From positions 62,001 through 126,000 of the forward strand of contig CAVWBT010000008.1 in the NCBI GenBank assembly GCA_963753285.1: a stretch of DNA of 64,000 nt, given 5' to 3'. Positions 1-10,200 of this stretch are shown piece by piece. Source of the DNA: JAHEDH01 sp963753285. GTDB taxonomy: Bacteria > Actinomycetota > Acidimicrobiia > Spongiisociales > ZC4RG35. Position 1 is the first letter of the stretch. Each line of letters starts with the position of its first letter. A program made the translations under genes and the position numbers. The notes beneath the pieces were generated by a model. That model did no database searches. It was not told where the DNA came from and saw only the letters and a list, made by a program, of their open reading frames with translations.

Positions 1-77
1 AGCATCCCGAGGTGGCGATGGCAGTCATCAGAGACCTCGCTCGCCGCCTGGAACGGACCACGGCACAACTCGACTGA
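1..77 (+). CDS. C-terminal end of a protein, possibly cyclic-nucleotide-binding (partial)
   Basis: An open frame enters from the left edge and stops at TGA 75-77. The 24 visible residues include ALA-type alternation followed by DLARRLERTTAQLD, which resembles the last helix of Crp/cNMP-binding domains. The remainder lies outside the window, so the family is only a guess. Note that the PIG-L protein at 3049-4140 also carries a cNMP-like domain. Confidence 0.4.
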   Translation, partial: HPEVAMAVIRDLARRLERTTAQLD

Positions 78-169
78 TACCGGCCGACCCCACCAGCCGG
101 CTTTGGCGCGACTTCTGCCGCCGGGGTGCATCCAACTCTGGTGAACGACGACACAGGATGGAACCACCC

Positions 170-568
170 ATGAAGAAACTCGTGATGCTGTTGATGGCGC
201 TCTCGTTGATCGTGAGCGCCTGCGCAGAATCTCAGACCGCCGAGGCGACCGGCCTGGTCGATTCGGCCCGTGCGGAAGACCTGATCGCTTCGGTCGACGA
301 TCTCGTCGTCCTCGACGTGCGGACACCCGAAGAGTTCGCCGCAGGCGCCCTGCCCGGGGCGATCCTGATCGACATCAACGATCCCTCTTTCACCAGCGAG
401 GTCGCTGCGTTGGATACGGACCTCCCGTATCTCGTCTATTGCCGTTCAGGGAACCGGAGTGCCACGGCGGTCGAGATCATGGACGATCTCGGATTCACCG
501 AGATCTACGAGCTGGCAGACGGCGTCCAGGCATGGGTCGGGAGCGGCAGGCAACTCACCTCCGGCTGA
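170..568 (+). CDS. Rhodanese-domain lipoprotein
   Basis: 132 residues. A lipoprotein signal ending LIVSAC (Cys18) is followed by one rhodanese domain. The active-site loop CRSGNRS is complete, with catalytic Cys91, and the LDVRTPEEF entry motif is typical of single-domain rhodaneses. The protein should be lipid-anchored outside the membrane and transfer sulfane sulfur or act as a thiol/redox carrier. I chose the ATG at 170 because MKKLVMLL begins a normal signal peptide; the ATG at 158 adds only four residues. Substrate unknown. Confidence 0.85.
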   Translation: MKKLVMLLMALSLIVSACAESQTAEATGLVDSARAEDLIASVDDLVVLDVRTPEEFAAGALPGAILIDINDPSFTSEVAALDTDLPYLVYCRSGNRSATAVEIMDDLGFTEIYELADGVQAWVGSGRQLTSG

Positions 569-643
569 CGGGACCTTGTGCTCTTGTCAGCGAAGCACCA
601 GCTGCGACGATATGGGCAGGCTCTTTACGAGGAGACCGAAGTG

Positions 644-901
644 ATGACAGAGACGAAACCGCGTGAAGCGGCGGTCAGGCGCCTCGAGGCGCGACGTGAT
701 TTCCGCAATCACGTCGCCATCTACGTCATCGTCAACGCACTGTTGGTGGTCATCTGGGCCGCGACCGGATCCGGCTACTTCTGGCCGATCTGGCCGATCG
801 CCGGATGGGGTATCGGGCTGGCGTTCAACGCCTGGGCCGTCTATTTCGAGCGGCCGATCACCGAGGACGAGATTCGCCGGGAGATGGAGCGAAGCGCCTA
901 G
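644..901 (+). CDS. Small 2TM-domain membrane protein
   Basis: 85 residues. A basic N-terminal stretch (RRLEARRDFRNHVAIY) precedes two hydrophobic helices, about residues 27-44 and 49-68, and then a short acidic tail. This is the layout of the 2TM domain family, often found alone or on histidine kinases. The start at ATG 644 follows a GGAG at 631; a GTG directly upstream at 641 would add one residue. No enzymatic motif is visible. Confidence 0.75.
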   Translation: MTETKPREAAVRRLEARRDFRNHVAIYVIVNALLVVIWAATGSGYFWPIWPIAGWGIGLAFNAWAVYFERPITEDEIRREMERSA

Positions 902-1068
902 CGGTTGCTTCCCCTGATAAGCGCGCCGGGGCCGGCACCGCCGGCCCTGGCCCTCCGGCGCGTGGGCATGGCTCGCTGCGCTCGCCTCGGCCCGTTGTCG
1001 GTCATCGGTCATCGGCTGAACGCAACAGCCATCCGTGCCTCCACAGAGAGTTCACGACGCCCGACTGC

Positions 1069-1815
1069 TCAGAGGAGCAGCAGGAATGCCGAAAGGCCGG
1101 CAGCGGCCAAGACCCACCACTCGAAGGCCACCTGTGACACTCGTTTGATGAGAGCGGTGCCTGCGGCCGCCCCGACGAGGATCATGGGCGCGAGAGTGGC
1201 ATTGAGTCGGATCGAATCGGCAGTCACCAAGCCGAGCCCTGCGCTGAACGGGAGCTTGGCGAGATTGACGAGGAAGAAGAACCAGGCGGTCGTACCCACG
1301 AACCTGCGAACGTCGAGCCCGACGAAGAGCAGATAGAGCGCCATCAGCGGACCGGCGGCGTTGGCGACCATCGAGGTGAAGCCGGTCCCCACGCCCGTCG
1401 CTCCAGCTCCGATCAGCGATCGCCGTTCGCCCGATGTCGCCGCGATGCGCTTCGATCGCAATCTGTTTCGGACCGTGAGCGCAACCCCTCCCAGAACAAG
1501 AGCGGCGATGATCCGCTTGACGCTGGCGTCATCGGCACCCGACAGGAACCAGGCACCCAGCAGGATTCCGACGGCGACCGTCGGAAACAGCCGGAACAGC
1601 GTTGCCCAATCGACGTCGCGTCTGTACACCCAGATGGCGATGAGATCTGCCGCGATCAGCAGCGGGAGCAGAACGCCGGTCGACTCCCGTGCAGGCAGCA
1701 CCGCAGCGAAGATCACCACGGCCAGCGTGCCCGCCCCACCGATCGCCGTCTTGGCAAAACCGATCGTGGCGCTCGCCACGAGCAGGGCCGCCCACTCCCA
1801 CCACATCAGCTCCAT
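1069..1815 (-). CDS. TauE/SafE-family (TSUP) membrane permease
   Basis: 248 residues with seven or eight hydrophobic segments. The N-terminal GFAKTAIGGAGTLAV and the later GVGTGFTSMVANAAGPLMA are the two repeats characteristic of the TSUP family, which exports sulfite, sulfoacetate and other organic anions. The start at 1815 (MELMWWEWAALL) keeps the gene clear of the divergent gene at 1889. The rhodanese lipoprotein lies about 500 bp away, so a shared sulfur role is possible but not shown. Confidence 0.8.
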   Translation of the reverse strand: MELMWWEWAALLVASATIGFAKTAIGGAGTLAVVIFAAVLPARESTGVLLPLLIAADLIAIWVYRRDVDWATLFRLFPTVAVGILLGAWFLSGADDASVKRIIAALVLGGVALTVRNRLRSKRIAATSGERRSLIGAGATGVGTGFTSMVANAAGPLMALYLLFVGLDVRRFVGTTAWFFFLVNLAKLPFSAGLGLVTADSIRLNATLAPMILVGAAAGTALIKRVSQVAFEWWVLAAAGLSAFLLLL

Positions 1816-1888
1816 CGAAAGGCCTGCATCGGCTCTCATCCTGGCAGAAGATGCGAGGATGACTTCATGACGACGGCCCCGGCGATCG

Positions 1889-2995
1889 ATGAGTGACACC
1901 GCACTCCGCCTGTGTCTTGCGGGAGACGTGATGCTCGGTCGGGGCGTCGACCAGATTCAGGCCCATCCAGGCAACCCTCAGATCCACGAGTCGTGGGCCC
2001 GGTCCGCCATGCAGTACGTCGAGCTGGCCGAGCGGCGAGCGGGCCCGCTGCCACGAAACGTCCCCGCCGACTACGTGTGGGGTGACCTGCTTCCCGCGCT
2101 CCTCGACCCGGGGATCGACACCGCCATCGTCAACCTCGAGACGTCGGTGACCGACCGCGGGCGCCCCTGGCCGGGCAAGGGCATTCAGTACCGCATGAAC
2201 CCTGCGAACGTGGGAATCCTGACCAGCGCCGGCATCGATATCGTGACACTCGCCAACAATCACGTCCTGGACTGGTCCGAGCCGGGCCTGCTTCAGACGC
2301 TGGAGGCTCTCGCCGAAGCCGGCATCGACGTAGTCGGCGCCGGCGAGGGCACCGACCGAGCGTGGCGGCCGGTCAGATTGGAGCGTCCTCACGGTGCAGT
2401 CGTCGTTCTCGGGCTCGGCACACCCGGAAGCGGCATCCCCACTCAGTGGGCAGCGAGCGATTCCGGACCCGGTGTCGCACTCGTCCGGGACTTCTCGACG
2501 AAGACGATCGAGCGCATTCGCCGGGCCATCGCAGCGGTCTCCCGAGGGCGCGACCTCGTGGTCGTGTCGATCCACTGGGGCGGCAACTGGGGCTACGGGG
2601 TGGCGAGCGCCAGGCGACGGTTCGCTCATCGTCTGATCGACGAAGCAGGTGTCGACGTGATCCACGGCCATTCTTCTCATCATCCGACAGGTATCGAGGT
2701 GTACGGAGACCGCCTGATCCTCTACGGCTGCGGGGACCTGATCACCGACTACGAGGGCATCACCGGCCGCGAGGAGTATCGCGGGGATCTCGGCGCCATC
2801 TATCTGCCGTCGTTCGATACCGATGGCCGGGTCACCGAGCTCGAGATCGTTCCGACGCGCATGAGCCGGTTTCGGCTCACCAGGCCGTCACCCGGCGATG
2901 TCAGTTGGCTCGAGCACGCACTCAACGAAGCATCCAGGCCGTTTCGCACGACGGTCGCCGGCGACGCACGGGGGCATCTCCGCCTCACGGGGTGA
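1889..2995 (+). CDS. CapA-family metallophosphatase-like protein
   Basis: 368 residues matching the PGA_cap fold throughout: LAGDVMLGRGVD at the N-terminus, NLETSVTDRG near residue 85, LANNHVLDW near 125, VVSIHWGGNWGY near 225 and GHSSHHPTGIEVY near 260. These are the metal-ligand positions of a calcineurin-like phosphoesterase. CapA proteins act in poly-gamma-glutamate capsule synthesis, but many actinobacterial members are uncharacterised. No signal peptide or transmembrane anchor is apparent, unlike Bacillus CapA. It stands 53 bp upstream of the PIG-L gene on the same strand. Confidence 0.85.
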   Translation: MSDTALRLCLAGDVMLGRGVDQIQAHPGNPQIHESWARSAMQYVELAERRAGPLPRNVPADYVWGDLLPALLDPGIDTAIVNLETSVTDRGRPWPGKGIQYRMNPANVGILTSAGIDIVTLANNHVLDWSEPGLLQTLEALAEAGIDVVGAGEGTDRAWRPVRLERPHGAVVVLGLGTPGSGIPTQWAASDSGPGVALVRDFSTKTIERIRRAIAAVSRGRDLVVVSIHWGGNWGYGVASARRRFAHRLIDEAGVDVIHGHSSHHPTGIEVYGDRLILYGCGDLITDYEGITGREEYRGDLGAIYLPSFDTDGRVTELEIVPTRMSRFRLTRPSPGDVSWLEHALNEASRPFRTTVAGDARGHLRLTG

Positions 2996-3048
2996 ACGAA
3001 AACCCGATCTCCACGACGATCCGCAGCCCACGCGGACACAATGGGGCC

Positions 3049-4140
3049 ATGTTGCCCGAGCTCGAATCCCTGACCAGACCTCCCCGATTGCTCGGGTTGT
3101 TCGCTCATCCCGATGACGAGATCTTCTGCGGGGCGGGCATGTTCGCCGAGCTCTCCTCACGGGGAGCCGACGTCCGGATCGTCTCGTACACCACCGGCGA
3201 CGCCGGTCAGATCCGCGACGCCGACATCGCCACTCGTGCCACGCTCGGAGACGTCCGAAGCCGGGAGCTACGCGCCGCCGCGGGCGCGCTGGGGGTCACA
3301 GACGTCGTGATCCACGACCGCGGTGACGGAACGCTCGCCGGCCAGCCCGAAGCCGAGCTGATGGCGATCGCGACGCACAACATCACCGAACACGGCCCGG
3401 ACGTCATCGTCTCGTTCGGACCCGACGGCGCATACGGCCATCCGGACCACATCCGCGTGTCAGGGATCGCAACGAAAGCCGGAGCCGCCGCCGGTCTCCC
3501 CGTCTACCACGCGGCGTTCCCGCGCCAGCGAAAGCGACTCATCGACCTGCTCGTCGAGTGGCTGACGGGCCTCGACGACTGGCACCGAGGAACACCCGAG
3601 TTCGCACACGGGCTGATGCTGTTCGCCGACGGCTCATCGATGCTCGGTTTCGCTTCCGACCACATGGACATCGGGTTCTATCCGGCGGGCACGTTCATCG
3701 TCGAACAGGGCGAACGGGCCGACAAGCTCTTTCTGATCCTGTCCGGAACGGTGGACGTCGCCAAGGAGACGGAGGGCGGATCTCTCGAGCTTCTCGATAC
3801 GGCGTCTTCGGGCACGTTCTTCGGTGAGCGCGGTCTCGCCGGTGGCGGCGTCAGGGAGGCACATGTGATCGCGAAGACGAGCGTGACATGTTTCGTGCTC
3901 TCCCCCGCCGCTCCGAGCAACGCCGCCGGGCGGGGCACCACGTCGGCGGTCGACGCGCTCATCGACGCCGATGACGACGAGCCGACGTCGGCGCAGTTCG
4001 AGTTCGACGTGTCCCGGCACGCCGAAACCAAACTCCGGGCGCTCGCCTGTCACCGTTCGCAATACGCACTCACCGCCGACATGTTCCCGGCCTCCATCGT
4101 CGAGGCGCTGTTCGGGATCGAGCGGTTCAACCGGGCTTGA
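3049..4140 (+). CDS. PIG-L/LmbE deacetylase fused to a cNMP-binding domain
   Basis: 363 residues. Residues 1-190 form a PIG-L type N-acetylglucosaminyl deacetylase: AHPDDEIFCGAG carries the zinc-binding HPDD, and GPDGAYGHPDHI carries the second HPDH-type motif. From about residue 200 a different domain begins (FYPAGTFIVEQGERADKLF, then ILSGTVDVAKE and GTFFGERGLAGGG), which is the beta-roll of a Crp/cNMP-binding domain. Family members deacetylate GlcNAc conjugates such as mycothiol precursors. The C-terminal domain could make activity ligand-controlled. The in-frame ATG at 3049 starts the recognisable domain. Confidence 0.85.
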   Translation: MLPELESLTRPPRLLGLFAHPDDEIFCGAGMFAELSSRGADVRIVSYTTGDAGQIRDADIATRATLGDVRSRELRAAAGALGVTDVVIHDRGDGTLAGQPEAELMAIATHNITEHGPDVIVSFGPDGAYGHPDHIRVSGIATKAGAAAGLPVYHAAFPRQRKRLIDLLVEWLTGLDDWHRGTPEFAHGLMLFADGSSMLGFASDHMDIGFYPAGTFIVEQGERADKLFLILSGTVDVAKETEGGSLELLDTASSGTFFGERGLAGGGVREAHVIAKTSVTCFVLSPAAPSNAAGRGTTSAVDALIDADDDEPTSAQFEFDVSRHAETKLRALACHRSQYALTADMFPASIVEALFGIERFNRA

Positions 4141-4143
4141 GCC

Positions 4144-5625
4144 TCACCAGCGGAAGAGCGCTCGAGCGATCGCCTTCCAGTACGGGAGGCGCCGCACCGG
4201 CTGCCAGGCACCGAGGAGCTTGGTTGTCGCCTGTGACAGTCGAGCCGAGGTGATGCTCTTCGGGAAGCAGTAGGTCGTCCTGATCCCGTCCTCGCCGAAG
4301 TTGGCGCCGTAACCGGAGTCGCCGATTCCCCCGAAGGCCACGGTCGGGATGATGAAGTTCACTGCGACGTCGTTGACGGCGACCGTCCCTGTGTTCATTG
4401 CAGAGGCAAAGGTGGCCCCGCGGGCCCGGTCCTTGGTCCACACCGAACCGTGGAGACCGAACCGGGAGTCGTTGGCGAGTTGAAGCGCCTCGGCTGCGTC
4501 GCGCACACGCACGACCGGGAGCACCGGGCCGAACGTCTCGTCCTGGAGGATCAGCATCGAGTGGTCGGCGTCGATCATCAGCGTCGGCTCGAAGTAATGC
4601 CCGGTGTCGGTGGCGGCCCGCTTGCCTCCACGCAGCACCTTCGCTCCCTTGGCGACGGCGTCATCGACGTGGCGTTGGACGATCTCCATCTGTGGGGTGT
4701 GGATGAACGGCCCGACATCCCGCTTGTCATCGGTTCCGACAGCGACGAGATCGAATGCCTTCTCGAGTTCCGTCATGAACTCGTCGTAGATCTCGTCGAC
4801 CACATACAGCCGTTCGACCGATGTGCACGCCTGGCCACCGTTCAGCATCCCACCCCACAGCGCGGCACGAGCGGCCTGACGGATGTCCGCATCTTCGAGG
4901 ACGACCATGGCATCGTTGCCGCCGAGTTCGAGGACGACCGGCGTCAGGTGTTTCGCCGCTTGCGTGGCGACGAGTTTGCCGACGGCGGTCGATCCGGTGA
5001 ACGCCAGCACATCGACCGGTGCGTCGACGAGCGCAGAGCCGACGTCCGGTCCGCCGTGGATCACCTGAACGAGGTCCGCGGGGAGTCCGGCCTTGCGTGC
5101 GAGATCGGCGAACAACTCGCCGGTCAGTGCGGTGATCTCAGACGGTTTGATCACGACCGAGCATCCGGCGGCCAGGGCCGTCGCCAAGGGGATCATGGCG
5201 AGGAAGAAGGGGTAGTTGTTCGGGCTGATGATGCCCGCAACGCCCCGAGGGTGGTACTCCGTCCAGCCCTTGGTGGACAGATACGGCCATGAACCGCCCC
5301 GCTTGGGGCGAAGCATCTTCTCGGCGTTGCGCAGGTAGAAGTCGAGCACCGAGAGGGCGGGGAGCACGTCGGTCGAGTAGGCGACCTCGATCGACTTGCC
5401 GGTCTCGGACCTGATCACCTGGGCGATGTGCTCGCCGTCTTCGAGCACGACGTGCTTGAGTCGCCGCAGGTGCGCTCTGCGCTCTGCGTGGCTGAGTGAG
5501 CTCCATCCTGCGAACGCCTTGCGGGAGCGCTCGACGACGGCCGGAACGTCCTCGACCGGCGTGAGGTCGACGGTGCCGACGGCGAGGCCGGTCCGAGGGT
5601 CATACGAGGTGAGCGTGTCTGTCAT
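4144..5625 (-). CDS. NAD(P)-dependent aldehyde dehydrogenase
   Basis: 493 residues covering the whole ALDH fold. Catalytic Cys267 lies in GGQACTSVE, the general base Glu233 in VLELGGNDA, the cofactor loop is FTGSTAVGK, and the substrate-anchoring Asn is in SPNNYPFF. It oxidises an aldehyde to the acid; the substrate cannot be read from the sequence, although the succinate-semialdehyde/coniferyl-type subgroup is plausible. The ATG at 5625 gives a full-length enzyme. It follows the MFS gene in the same direction after a 177-bp gap in which I see nothing further. Confidence 0.9.
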   Translation of the reverse strand: MTDTLTSYDPRTGLAVGTVDLTPVEDVPAVVERSRKAFAGWSSLSHAERRAHLRRLKHVVLEDGEHIAQVIRSETGKSIEVAYSTDVLPALSVLDFYLRNAEKMLRPKRGGSWPYLSTKGWTEYHPRGVAGIISPNNYPFFLAMIPLATALAAGCSVVIKPSEITALTGELFADLARKAGLPADLVQVIHGGPDVGSALVDAPVDVLAFTGSTAVGKLVATQAAKHLTPVVLELGGNDAMVVLEDADIRQAARAALWGGMLNGGQACTSVERLYVVDEIYDEFMTELEKAFDLVAVGTDDKRDVGPFIHTPQMEIVQRHVDDAVAKGAKVLRGGKRAATDTGHYFEPTLMIDADHSMLILQDETFGPVLPVVRVRDAAEALQLANDSRFGLHGSVWTKDRARGATFASAMNTGTVAVNDVAVNFIIPTVAFGGIGDSGYGANFGEDGIRTTYCFPKSITSARLSQATTKLLGAWQPVRRLPYWKAIARALFRW

Positions 5626-5802
5626 GCGACGATCGATCTCCTGGCTTCGGGACGGTGGCCGGGCTGTCGACGGGGCTCGTCCTGGGGCTCGAAGACTACT
5701 TCCGGTCGTCTGGGCAGGCCCTTCGATCGACACCGCAACCGCGAACCGGACGAGCACCAGTTGCAGAGTCGACAAGCGTTCGCAGCCCGCCGAGATGTGG
5801 CT

Positions 5803-7002
5803 TCAGCGGAGCGCGACGGTCGCCGGTGGCACCCGGAGCAACAAGGCCGATGCAACGATTGCAAGGGCAGCCCCCATTCCGAACGCGGCGGCCGGGCCGG
5901 CCGCCGCATAGACGAGTCCGAAGACGATGCTGGCGGGCAGCGCAGTCAGACCGATGGCGCCGTGGTAGAAGCCGAAGGCAGATCCTCGTGACTGTTCGGG
6001 GGCGAGGGAGGCGACCCACGCTCGCTCCACGGGTTCGGTGAGGCCGAAGTAGATCCCGTAGGCGAGGAACAGGCCGACGAGCGCACCGGTGTTCGACGTC
6101 AACCCGAATCCGAGATAGATCGCGGCATACAGGATCCACCCGCCGACGATCAGGTTTCTCCGCCCCAGCCGATCCGAGACCTGACCGCCGTACAGGTTCG
6201 CCCCCATCTTGACGACGTGGTGCAGCGACCACAGCACGGCGATCCATCCAGCGGCGAACCCGGCATCGGAGAGTCGGAGCAGCAAGAACGCATCCGTGCT
6301 GTTGCCGAGTGTGAACACGACCAGAGCGAGGAGCAGCCTTCGCATCGGCGTCCCCATGGCGGCCCATCCGGCCCGCAGAGACAGCGGTTCGGCCGCAGAA
6401 TCCCGCTCACGCGTGGCCTCACGCACGCCGAAGACCAGGAGCACGACGACCGCGGCGGCCGGAATCGCCGCCAGCAGGAAGACGCTGCGCAGCGTCATGG
6501 CGGGGATGAGCAACAGCCCTGCTGCGACGAGCGGGCCGGCGACGGCTCCGGCGTGATCCATGGCACGATGCAGCCCGTAGGCGGCGCCGAGACGCTGCGG
6601 AGGGGTCACGTCGGCGATGAGGGCGTCACGGGGAGACGTACGAAGGCCCTTCCCGACCCGGTCGCCGAATCGAAGGAGCACGACCACCGGCCACGCCCCG
6701 GCCAGCCCGATCAGCGGTCGCGCCAGACCCGACAGGGTGTATCCGCCCACGATGAGCGGCTTGCGTCGTTGCATCCGGTCGGCCCACCAGCCCGAGGCCA
6801 CTTTGAGCAGCGCTGCTGTCGACTCGGCGATGCCTTCGATGGTTCCGAGAGCGATCGCACCGGCTCCGAGCACGTCCACGAGGAAGAGTGGAAGCAAGGG
6901 GTAGATCATCTCGCTCGAGAGATCGGTGAGGAAACTGACGAGCCCCAGGGCGACGACTGTGCGTGGCAAGTCGCGAAACGCGGCGAGTCTCCGAGGCTTC
7001 AC
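5803..7002 (-). CDS. MFS transporter
   Basis: 399 residues with about twelve hydrophobic helices. LVSFLTDLSSEMIYPLLPLF opens the first helix; the loop after helix 2 has ASGWWADRMQRRKPL, the MFS signature GxxxDRxxR/K-like motif, and its second-half counterpart is GGQVSDRLGRRNL. It resembles drug/proton antiporters of the DHA type, but the cargo is unknown. A divergent 279-bp region separates it from the nucleotidase gene at 7282. Confidence 0.88.
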   Translation of the reverse strand: MKPRRLAAFRDLPRTVVALGLVSFLTDLSSEMIYPLLPLFLVDVLGAGAIALGTIEGIAESTAALLKVASGWWADRMQRRKPLIVGGYTLSGLARPLIGLAGAWPVVVLLRFGDRVGKGLRTSPRDALIADVTPPQRLGAAYGLHRAMDHAGAVAGPLVAAGLLLIPAMTLRSVFLLAAIPAAAVVVLLVFGVREATRERDSAAEPLSLRAGWAAMGTPMRRLLLALVVFTLGNSTDAFLLLRLSDAGFAAGWIAVLWSLHHVVKMGANLYGGQVSDRLGRRNLIVGGWILYAAIYLGFGLTSNTGALVGLFLAYGIYFGLTEPVERAWVASLAPEQSRGSAFGFYHGAIGLTALPASIVFGLVYAAAGPAAAFGMGAALAIVASALLLRVPPATVALR

Positions 7003-7281
7003 TCGTCCATCGTGCCAGATCGCACCGGGTCTCGTGCGTGTCCGTGTACACCCTCCAAAGGCGGAACCGTTGCTCCTGTCCAGGCCGGACCACGGTGCGA
7101 CGTGACGTCACATTCACCGTCGCTCCGCGACTCCACGTCGTCAGCCCGAGAGACACGCTCCCCCTTGGTGACGTTGTCCTCTGACGCTGCGATGCACTGG
7201 AGCCGACAATGGCGCGTGGCGAGGAGCGTAGAAGCGCAGCATCGTTCTTCCGTTGACCAACCTGGGAGAGGGGAGGTACTC

Positions 7282-10200
7282 GTGATACTCACGCGAAGAA
7301 GCGCGTGGCTGGCCCTCGTATTGGTGCTCGCTCTGGCGGTACCAACGGCGGCTCTGGCCGTTGAGTCGGATCACACGGTCGACGTGACCGTGCTCCACAC
7401 CAACGACTTCCACGGACGTCTGGAGACGGACTACCTGGCTAGAGGCGGTTCCGCCTACATGGGCGCCATCATCGACGACATTCGAGAGGAGATGGGACCT
7501 GAGCGCGTCGCGCTGGTGGACGCCGGGGATGTGTATTTCGCAGCTCCGGCGATCTCACAACTCCTGATGGGCGAATCGACCATCGACATCTACAACATGC
7601 TCGGATACGACCTTGCGGTGTTCGGCAACCACGAGTTCGACCAAGGCCAGATGTTGCTCGCCGAGCGGGTAGCGCAGTCGAGCTTCCCATGGCTGGGCGC
7701 AAACGTCGTGCTGGAGGGCACCGACTGGGACCTCCCGCCATGGGCGCAGGCGTACGAGATTCTCGAACTCGGTGACGGACCGGACACGGTGAAACTGGGA
7801 GTCCTCGGCCTCGCAGGCCAGGAGACGCCAGAGGTGACGCTGCTCGGCACGACCGAGGGCCTCGTCTTCAAGGACCTCACCGAGACGATCCTGCACTATC
7901 GGGATGCCATCCTCGCCGAGGCCGATGCCTTGATCGTGGTCGTCCACATGGGCACGAGCGACAGCGGCCCGTACGACGGGCTCGTTACGGTGGCGCAGAA
8001 CTTGATAGACGCCGGCGCACCCGTCGACGTGATGATCGGCGGTCACCAGCATCAGGCACTGGCCGAGCCGCTGATGGTGGGAGATACGGCGATCGTGTCT
8101 GCCGGCTACTACGGACGCTGGCTCGGTCGCCTCGATCTCAGCATCGATCCCGACACCAAGCGGGCGACGGTGGCCGATTACGAACTGATCACGGTCACCG
8201 GAGCCGTCACCTTCGACGGCATGGTGGACCTGGTCGACGGTCTCTACGAAGACGGACTGATCGACAAGGGTGCCTATCGCAGCCTGACGACGAAGCTCGA
8301 AGGGGTGCTCGACGCACTCGCCAAGGGCAACGCCAAGCTCGTCGAGAACAAGCTCAACGCGTTCTCGAACGAAGTAGCAGCCCAGACCGGCAAACACCTC
8401 GATCCCGCAGCGGCCGAGATGATCCTGACGGACCTCGAGTGGCTACTCGAGAACACCGACCTCGAGATCGCCGCCCGCGTCGCGTACTGGAGCGAAGTGG
8501 TCGCGCCGATCGTCGACCAGCCGGTCGCCGCAACGAACATCGATCTGGCCAGGGACTACAACGACGAGTCGATCATGGGTGACATCGTCACCGACTCGAT
8601 GCTGTGGAAGGCCGACATGTACGACGACGGCGTCCTGAACGAGTCCGTCGAGGTGGCGTTCACCAACCCAGGTGGGTTGAGGGCCGACATCGTCATCCCT
8701 GACGGCGCGTCACTGCCGTACACGATCACGTGGGGCGAGACGTTCGATGTCTTGCCGTTCGGAAACACGCTGTATCTGATGGACCTGACCGGAGCCCAGA
8801 TCCAGGACCTGCTGGATCAGTCTGCGACGCTCTACAAGGGCATCCTCCAGACGTCTGGTTCGAGCTACTACTGGTACAACGACACGGGCAACGACGCTCC
8901 GACTGCGTGGGGTGCCTACGGGGTCGAGATCGGCGGCGAGCCGCTGGTCCGCGACCAGGTGTATCGCGTGGTGACGAACAACTTCCTGGCCGGTGGTCAG
9001 GACGGATGGACCACCTTCGCCTACGGAACCAACCGCTGGGACACCTACTACGACATGCAGCAGGCGCTCGTCGAGTATCTCCAGATGCTGGCCGTGGTGG
9101 ATGCAGAGGACATCCTGACAGAGCGGATCGTCCGACTCGACGACGTCGTGACGATGCTCCACACCAACGACACCCACGGCACGTGGCCGGAGACCTACTA
9201 CTACGGCGCGCCCGAGGGCTTCGCGTTCCTGGCCGACACGATCGCAGAGGAGCGAGCCCACAACCCGAATGTCCTCCTGCTCGATGCGGGTGACACGTTC
9301 CAGGGCAACGCCTTCGCCCAGTACTTCCGGAACGCCGATCCCAACCCGATCGCGGACGGGATGAACCTGCTCGGCTACGACGCGATGACGCTCGGCAACC
9401 ACGAGTTCAACTTCGGTCCGGCGACGTTCGCCACCATGCTCGGCCAGGTCGACGCCCCGCTGCTCGGGACGATCAACCTCGACGACGACGGGTCCTACGG
9501 GTTCATCAACGAGAACGTCGAGGACTACATCAACCTCGAGGTCGACGGTCTGAAGGTCACGATCTTCGGGCTCACGAACCCACGGGTCTACCGGTACGAG
9601 CTGCCCACGAACATCCCGGGCCTGACGTTCTACTCCGGGCTCGACACCGGGTTCGCCGCGGTGCCACAGATCCTCGCCGACGAGTCGCCCGACCTGCTGG
9701 TCGGGCTGACCCACATGGGGTACTCACCGTACGGTGACGAGGTCGACAGCGACCTGCTGCTGGCCGAGGGGGTCGCCGGGATCGACGTGATCATCGGTGG
9801 CCACAGCCACAGCTTCCTCGATCCGGCGGTCATGGTGACGTCCGGGGTCAACCCCGACGGGACGCTGGTCGCCCAGGCCGGGCGCTACGCCCTCAACCTG
9901 GGGCAGGTCAACGTCGGCTTCATCGACGGCGAGGTCGTGCTCCGCGAGGGCTTCTTGATCCCGGCCACCGAGGCCTCTGTGGATCCCGAGATGGAGACCT
10001 ATTTGACCCCATTCGTGGAGCAGCTGGACGCCTATACCGGCACCGTGATCGGGCAGACCGAGGTGCCGATCGACGCCCTGGATGCGTACACGCAGGAGAC
10101 GAACGGCGCGAACCTGCAGGCCGACTCGGCCATCTACGAGCTCGAGAGCAACGGTATCCCCGTCGACCTCCACCTTTCGGGTGCAATGTCGAACCGGATG

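Noticed and set aside
6217..7281. Long N-terminal extension of the nucleotidase frame
   Set aside because: The stretch is antisense to the MFS gene and lies before a strong ribosome site and signal peptide at 7282.
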